Part shown: positions 59,799 to 64,000 of the stretch, in pieces
How positions within the stretch are numbered: position 1 is the stretch's first letter
How the letters are laid out: each line of letters begins with the position of its first letter
NCBI RefSeq assembly: GCF_030929615.1
Contig: NZ_JAVFVU010000010.1
Location: 1 to 64,000, forward strand
Direction of reading: 5' to 3'
Length of the DNA: 64,000 nt
Source of the DNA: Dyadobacter sp. LHD-138
GTDB lineage: Bacteria; Bacteroidota; Bacteroidia; Cytophagales; Spirosomataceae
Notes under the pieces: model-generated
The model's database searches: none
The model's input: only the letters and a program-made list of their open reading frames with translations
Told to the model about the DNA's origin: nothing
Position numbers and translations under genes: made by a program

Positions 59799-60209
59799 AT
59801 GCCAACTATTTCACAATTAGTCCGTAAAGGTAGAGAGACCATTACATGGAAATCCAAGTCACCGGCTTTGGATTCTTGCCCTCAGCGTCGTGGAGTATGT
59901 ACTCGTGTATATACCACAACGCCAAAGAAACCGAACTCAGCACTTCGTAAAGTGGCGCGTGTTCGTCTTTCTAACAACAAAGAAGTGAATGCCTATATCC
60001 CTGGAGAAGGCCACAACTTGCAAGAGCACTCGATCGTTTTGATCCGTGGTGGTCGTGTTAAAGATTTACCGGGTGTTCGTTACCACATTATCCGTGGTGC
60101 TTTGGATACAGCGGGTGTTAACGGACGTAAACAACGTCGTTCTAAATACGGTGCAAAACGCCCTAAGCCAGGACAAGTTGCAGCGCCGGTAAAAGGTAAG
60201 AAAAAATAA
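59799..60209 (+). CDS. rpsL: 30S ribosomal protein S12
   Basis: A 136-residue S12 protein of the ribosomal decoding centre. [75 protein letters not shown] and the basic tail [12 protein letters not shown] are as in other bacteria. The two lysines whose change gives streptomycin resistance in E. coli (in PKKPNS and GRVKDLPG) are unchanged. Arg codons are mostly CGT, as in highly expressed genes. It is the first gene of rpsL-rpsG. Confidence 0.99.
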   Translation: MPTISQLVRKGRETITWKSKSPALDSCPQRRGVCTRVYTTTPKKPNSALRKVARVRLSNNKEVNAYIPGEGHNLQEHSIVLIRGGRVKDLPGVRYHIIRGALDTAGVNGRKQRRSKYGAKRPKPGQVAAPVKGKKK

Positions 60210-60332
60210 AAAGTAACTCTCTCTGCTTTTATTAAAGAACTATTCTGATAAATAAAAGGGAAGTAATCCTGGATTCTGTTCAGGGTGAATAAGTTGCAAA
60301 ACGAAACCTCGTGTAAAACATTAAGTACAAAA

Positions 60333-60800
60333 ATGAGAAAGTCCAAACCAAAGAAAAGATATATCCTGCCTGATCCAAAGTTCAGAGATGTACAGGTTAC
60401 AAAATTTGTAAACAACCTGATGCTTCAAGGCAAGAAAAGCATTGCGTTCACCATTTTTTATGACGCGCTGGATGTGGTTGAGAAAAAAACCAGCGAAAGC
60501 GGCCTAGAAACTTGGAAAAAAGCATTGAACAATGTAACGCCATCTGTTGAAGTAAAAAGTCGCCGCGTGGGTGGTGCTACTTTCCAGGTTCCAACTGAGG
60601 TACGTCCGGAACGTAAACAAGCTTTGGGTATGAAATGGTTGATCAACTACGCTCGTAAGCGTGGAGAGAAAACTATGGTAGACCGTTTGGCTGGTGAAAT
60701 CGTTGCTGCTGCTAAAGGTGAAGGCGCTGCTGTTAAGAAAAAAGACGATACGCACCGTATGGCGGATGCGAACAAGGCATTCTCGCATTTCCGTTTCTAG
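60333..60800 (+). CDS. rpsG: 30S ribosomal protein S7
   Basis: A 155-residue S7 protein that nucleates assembly of the 30S head and contacts tRNA in the E site. [67 protein letters not shown] and the C-terminal [18 protein letters not shown] are typical. The ATG at 60333 gives the normal length; an in-frame ATG 16 codons earlier would be unusual. It ends at a strong terminator, so fusA is a separate unit here. Confidence 0.99.
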   Translation: MRKSKPKKRYILPDPKFRDVQVTKFVNNLMLQGKKSIAFTIFYDALDVVEKKTSESGLETWKKALNNVTPSVEVKSRRVGGATFQVPTEVRPERKQALGMKWLINYARKRGEKTMVDRLAGEIVAAAKGEGAAVKKKDDTHRMADANKAFSHFRF

Positions 60801-60826
60801 GAAATCTCCTCTGGGAGGAATGTTTG

Positions 60827-60861
60827 AAAAGGGTTCTGGTTTTAAACCGGAACCCTTTTTT
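60827..60861 (+). terminator. Terminator after rpsG
   Basis: AAAAGGGTTC and GAACCCTTTT (60827-60836 and 60851-60860), with inner pairs TGG/CCG around TTTTAAA, are followed by T-rich TCTTGTTT. It cuts the str operon between rpsG and fusA. Confidence 0.88.
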
Positions 60862-61164
60862 CTTGTTTATGGACTGGATCTGAATTTAGTTTTGTGTTGG
60901 GAAGTTGCAATGTCTCGAGGAGTGGTGATTTTTGGATCATAGCAAAATGTGAGGTCATTGCGGAGGATCCGGGTCCGGTTTGAATGCAATTTGTATCGGT
61001 TCGATAAGCCGAGTTGGTTTTTCAAATTTGGCGTGCGATTGTCATGAAGGTGATATTAAATGTAACTGACCCTCAAAAAATTACTCCGTTTTTGATTTGA
61101 TTTATCTGAAAACGGATCCGTTTTCGTTTTTTTATTATTTCTTAAAAAAATAACTTTCCTATTC
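60862..61164. other. Unexplained rpsG-fusA spacer with a 18 bp palindrome
   Basis: No gene was recognised. TAGTTTTG at 60887-60894 matches the -7 element, with CTTG 21 bases upstream. A perfect palindrome GAAAACGGATCCGTTTTC at 61108-61125 is followed by GTTTTTTTATT, resembling a terminator. AAAACGG of its left arm can also pair with CCGTTTT at 61086-61092. A small RNA of about 230 bases between the two is possible but not shown. Confidence 0.4.
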
Positions 61165-61196
61165 ATTGTTTTTATAATCAACTATTTATACTTTTG
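61165..61196 (+). promoter_or_regulatory. Promoter of fusA
   Basis: ATTG at 61165-61168 is followed after 20 bases by TACTTTTG at 61189-61196, fitting the Bacteroidota pattern with one mismatch at -33. It lies about 105 bases before the fusA start. Confidence 0.75.
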
Positions 61197-61300
61197 CACT
61201 CTGAATTTTTTGCAGTGGTGTGAAAATGCCCTTTTAAAAGTCCAGAAATTGCTTCAAGTATTGAATTGCACAACGAATATAAATAACATCACCATTTGCC

Positions 61301-63421
61301 ATGGCACGTGATCTAAGATTAACAAGAAATATTGGTATTGCTGCGCACATTGATGCGGGTAAAACTACCACCACCGAGCGTATCCTTTATTACGCCGGAG
61401 TAAGCCACAAAATTGGAGAAGTACACGATGGTGCTGCTACAATGGACTGGATGGAGCAGGAGCAGGAGCGTGGTATTACCATTACTTCAGCGGCTACAAC
61501 AGTAGACTGGAACTACCGCGGTGAAAAATATCACATCAACATTATCGATACTCCGGGTCACGTTGACTTTACAGTAGAAGTAAACCGTTCTCTTCGTGTA
61601 TTGGATGGATTGGTTTTCTTATTCAGCGCTGTTGATGGTGTTGAGCCTCAGTCAGAAACAAACTGGCGTCTGGCGAATAACTATAACGTAGCACGTATCG
61701 GTTTCGTTAACAAAATGGACCGTTCTGGCGCAGATTTCCTTAAAGTTTGCGGTCAGGTGAAAGATATGCTAGGTAGCTACGCTGTTCCTCTTCAATTGCC
61801 GATCGGTGCTGAAGATACGTTCAGAGGTGTAGTTGACCTGGTTAACTTCCGTGGTATCGAATGGAATGAAGAAGATAAAGGGATGACTTTCACGGAAGTT
61901 CCAATTCCGGAAGATATGGTTGAAGAAGCGACAGAGTGGAGAGAAAAACTTCTTGAAGCAGTTGCTGAATTCGATGATACTTTGATGGAGAAATATTTCG
62001 AAGATCCTAATTCGATCTCAGAAAACGAAATTCTTGCAGCTTTGCGCGCAGCGACAATCAGCATGAAAATCGTTCCTATGGTTTGTGGTTCTTCTTTCAA
62101 AAACAAGGGTGTTCAAACGATGCTTGATTACGTGATGGCTATTTTGCCTTCTCCTCAGGATCGTGAAAGCATCATCGGAACGGATCCACGTACTGGACTT
62201 GAAATTTCACGTCAGCCAACGGATGCAGATCCTTTCTGTGCACTAGCGTTTAAAATTGCAACGGATCCTTATGTAGGACGTCTTTGCTTTATCCGCTCTT
62301 ACTCAGGTTTCCTTGATTCAGGTTCTTATGTATTGAACAACCGTTCAGGAAATAAGGAGCGTATCTCTCGTATTTTCCAAATGCACGCGAACAAGCAAAA
62401 TCAAATTGATCGTCTTGAAGCGGGTGATATTGGAGCGGTAGTAGGTTTCAAGGATATCAAAACAGGAGATACGCTTTCTGATGAAAAGAACCCAATTGTT
62501 CTTGAATCAATGGTATTCCCTGAGCCTGTAATTGGTTACGCAATCGAGCCTAAGAAAGCTGCGGATAGCGATAACTTCTCTAAGGCGATCACAAAATTGA
62601 TCGAAGAAGATCCTACGTTGCAAGTTGAAAGTAACGAAGAGACTGGTCAGACGATCATCAAAGGAATGGGAGAGCTTCATCTTGAAATTATCATCGACCG
62701 TATGCGTCGTGAATTTAAAGTGGAGGTAAACCAGGGTGCACCTCAGGTTGCTTACAAAGAGATTCTTACGAAGAACTTCGAACACCGTGAAGTTTACAAG
62801 AAACAAACGGGTGGTCGTGGTAAGTTTGCCGATATCCTTTTCGAAATCGGACCAAGAGACGATAACGAAGAAGGACAAGAGCCAAAAACTGGTTTGCAGT
62901 TCGTTAACCAGATTGTGGGTGGTACGATTCCTCGTGAATTTATCGCGCCAATCCAGAAAGGTTTCGAAGCATCTATGTCTAATGGTGCTTTGGCAGGATA
63001 TCCTTTGGATTCGATGAAAGTGCGTTTGTACCACGGTTCATTCCACGATGTCGATTCAGATGCACTATCTTTTGAATTAGCAGCGAAGATTGGTTTCAGA
63101 GAATCAGCACGTCACGCAGGTTCGAAATTGATGGAGCCTATCATGCACGTTGAAGTACTTACGCCTGATGAATACACTGGACCTATCACAGGTGACCTTA
63201 ACCGTCGTCGTGGTATCATGAGAGGTATGGATTCACGTAATGGTGCTCAGGTTATCAAAGCAGACGTTCCTTTGTCAGAATTGTTCGGTTACGTAACGGA
63301 CCTTCGTACGATGTCATCCGGACGTGCTACTGCGTCGTTGACTTTCGCTTACTACGAAATCGTACCGCAGCACATCTCTGATACGGTTATCGAGAAAGCA
63401 AAAGGCTTGATTAAAGCTTAA
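61301..63421 (+). CDS. fusA: Elongation factor G
   Basis: A 706-residue translational GTPase that drives tRNA-mRNA translocation. The G1 loop is [18 protein letters not shown]3 is DTPGHVDFT and G4 is NKMDRSGAD; switch I has [11 protein letters not shown]. Domains II to V follow in full, with the domain IV loop in [20 protein letters not shown] and the tail [16 protein letters not shown]. The length and start ([21 protein letters not shown]) are normal. It has its own promoter and is followed by hairpins and rpsJ. Confidence 0.99.
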   Translation: MARDLRLTRNIGIAAHIDAGKTTTTERILYYAGVSHKIGEVHDGAATMDWMEQEQERGITITSAATTVDWNYRGEKYHINIIDTPGHVDFTVEVNRSLRVLDGLVFLFSAVDGVEPQSETNWRLANNYNVARIGFVNKMDRSGADFLKVCGQVKDMLGSYAVPLQLPIGAEDTFRGVVDLVNFRGIEWNEEDKGMTFTEVPIPEDMVEEATEWREKLLEAVAEFDDTLMEKYFEDPNSISENEILAALRAATISMKIVPMVCGSSFKNKGVQTMLDYVMAILPSPQDRESIIGTDPRTGLEISRQPTDADPFCALAFKIATDPYVGRLCFIRSYSGFLDSGSYVLNNRSGNKERISRIFQMHANKQNQIDRLEAGDIGAVVGFKDIKTGDTLSDEKNPIVLESMVFPEPVIGYAIEPKKAADSDNFSKAITKLIEEDPTLQVESNEETGQTIIKGMGELHLEIIIDRMRREFKVEVNQGAPQVAYKEILTKNFEHREVYKKQTGGRGKFADILFEIGPRDDNEEGQEPKTGLQFVNQIVGGTIPREFIAPIQKGFEASMSNGALAGYPLDSMKVRLYHGSFHDVDSDALSFELAAKIGFRESARHAGSKLMEPIMHVEVLTPDEYTGPITGDLNRRRGIMRGMDSRNGAQVIKADVPLSELFGYVTDLRTMSSGRATASLTFAYYEIVPQHISDTVIEKAKGLIKA

Positions 63422-63431
63422 TAAAATACTG

Positions 63432-63498
63432 GCCTCTGTCCTGAAAAGGGCGGAGGCTTAATAACTTAAACCAACGAAGTAAATGGTTCTTTCGTTGG
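63432..63498 (+). promoter_or_regulatory. Two hairpins in the fusA-rpsJ spacer
   Basis: GCCTC...GAGGC (63432-63457) and CCAACGAA...TTCGTTGG (63471-63498) are two stable stems immediately after fusA. Each is followed by sequence without a T-run. They probably belong to the leader of rpsJ or to mRNA processing between fusA and rpsJ. Confidence 0.6.
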
Positions 63499-63505
63499 CG
63501 GATTG

Positions 63506-63544
63506 CCGGAACTTGTTCCGGTTTAATTTTTCTAAGAACCGGAA
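63506..63544 (+). promoter_or_regulatory. Attenuator-like alternative hairpins before rpsJ
   Basis: CCGGAAC-TT-GTTCCGG (63506-63521) followed by TTTAATTTTTCT is terminator-like. Its right arm overlaps TTCCGGTT (63516-63523), which pairs perfectly with AACCGGAA (63537-63544). The two folds exclude each other, and the second ends 13 bases before the rpsJ ATG. This would allow transcriptional or translational control of the S10 operon. Confidence 0.6.
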
Positions 63545-63557
63545 ATAAGCAAATAAG

Positions 63558-63863
63558 ATGAATCAAAAAATTCGTATCAAATTGCGGTCATTCGATCACA
63601 ACTTAGTTGACAAATCAGCTGAGAAGATCGTTAAGGCTGTAAAGGCAACTGGTGCCGTTGTTAGCGGTCCAATCCCTTTGCCAACTAAAACAGAGAAGTT
63701 CACTGTTTTACGTTCTCCTCACGTGAACAAAAAGTCTCGTGAACAGTTCCAGCTTTGTACTTACAAACGTCTGGTTGATATTTTCTCTACAAGTGCAAAA
63801 ACTGTTGATGCACTGATGAAGCTTGAATTACCAAGCGGTGTTGACGTAGAGATCAAAGTTTAG
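63558..63863 (+). CDS. rpsJ: 30S ribosomal protein S10
   Basis: A 101-residue S10 protein of the 30S head, also known as the transcription factor Nus[50 protein letters not shown] and [32 protein letters not shown] match the family throughout. It opens the S10 ribosomal operon; the next gene, expected to be rplC, would start beyond the window. The 137 bases after its stop show no start of that gene. Confidence 0.99.
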   Translation: MNQKIRIKLRSFDHNLVDKSAEKIVKAVKATGAVVSGPIPLPTKTEKFTVLRSPHVNKKSREQFQLCTYKRLVDIFSTSAKTVDALMKLELPSGVDVEIKV

Positions 63864-64000
63864 TGATTCTTACGGACTTATTGAGTTAAGTCAAATATAT
63901 AATTGGATGAAGGTCCGGAATTCTGGAAACCACATCTGAGCTCATTCAGGTAACTATTCGAATGTTTTTTTTGTGTTCGATTAATACCAGGAATTAACTG

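Noticed and set aside
1-64000. SusC/SusD-type polysaccharide utilisation locus
   Set aside because: Many glycan enzymes are present, but no TonB-dependent receptor or SusD-like protein was found in any frame, so the loci are described without that name.
1-64000. tRNA, rRNA, transposase or prophage genes
   Set aside because: I looked in the intergenic stretches for cloverleaf-like or rRNA-like sequence and among the proteins for integrase, transposase or phage motifs, and saw none. A covariance-model search would be decisive for small RNAs.

Overview
The window looks like the chromosome of a Bacteroidota bacterium, most likely a Cytophagales/Spirosomataceae genus such as Dyadobacter (the genus is inferred, not shown). 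Three things point there. Promoters match the Bacteroidota pattern TTTG-N19/20-TAnnTTTG, for example before rpsL and fusA. There is a giant secreted protease with a C-terminal type IX secretion sorting domain and a PorE-like T9SS lipoprotein. Carbohydrate-acting enzymes, FucP-type and POT transporters, AraC/LacI/XylR regulators and lipoproteins are abundant. No tRNA, rRNA, CRISPR array, transposase or prophage was recognised, and no SusC/SusD pair lies in the window despite the many glycan genes.

Layout: (1) 1-325 is a degenerate tandem array of about 56 bp units built around GGTGC-NNN-GCACC palindromes. (2) 326-7110 is a small glycoside locus: a GH109-like Gfo/Idh/MocA protein, a GNAT, an HGSNAT-like membrane acyltransferase, a GH125 exo-mannosidase, a ketose 3-epimerase-like TIM barrel and an AraC regulator. 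Two divergent intergenic regions here carry the same block of about 110 bp, which probably defines a regulon. (3) 7336-13130 is a hexuronate locus: uxuA, an SDR that may replace UxuB, a ThuA protein, a Tat-exported Gfo/Idh protein and a divergent LacI regulator with a consensus operator. (4) 13244-19198 is an apparent four-gene operon encoding a YdjC-type deacetylase, a sialidase-like propeller, a propeller-toroid lipoprotein and a YidR/DUF3748 protein. (5) 19388-29297 holds a sugar-kinase/HAD-phosphatase fusion, an orphan ECF sigma factor, housekeeping genes (lgt, yidD, moxR-type, prmC, ribD, aroE) and one AT-rich gene of unknown function.

(6) 29622-36254 holds the T9SS-exported S8 protease and a secreted nucleoside hydrolase. 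(7) 36280-46977 is an amino-sugar locus: aldolase, an unassigned GH-like enzyme and a NagX/HGSNAT-like protein on the minus strand; GH20 hexosaminidase, ROK kinase, FucP-type transporter and XylR-like regulator on the plus strand. (8) 47091-52499 is a peptide-use group: M13 and M28 peptidases and a POT transporter. (9) 52748-59260 holds a coiled-coil membrane protein, lemA with two TPM genes, a divergent C-terminally short cryptochrome-DASH-like protein and PorE. (10) 59799-63863 is the str/S10 region: rpsL, rpsG, fusA, rpsJ.

The less ordinary observations are the shared regulatory block at 1584-1698 and 6123-6235; the Gfo/Idh protein that lacks the catalytic lysine and carries GH109-like motifs; the kinase-phosphatase fusion; the short cryptochrome-like protein; the AT-rich gene 27489-28385; and mutually exclusive hairpins in the fusA-rpsJ spacer that resemble an attenuator. 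All functions are assigned by reading motifs; no database search was run.
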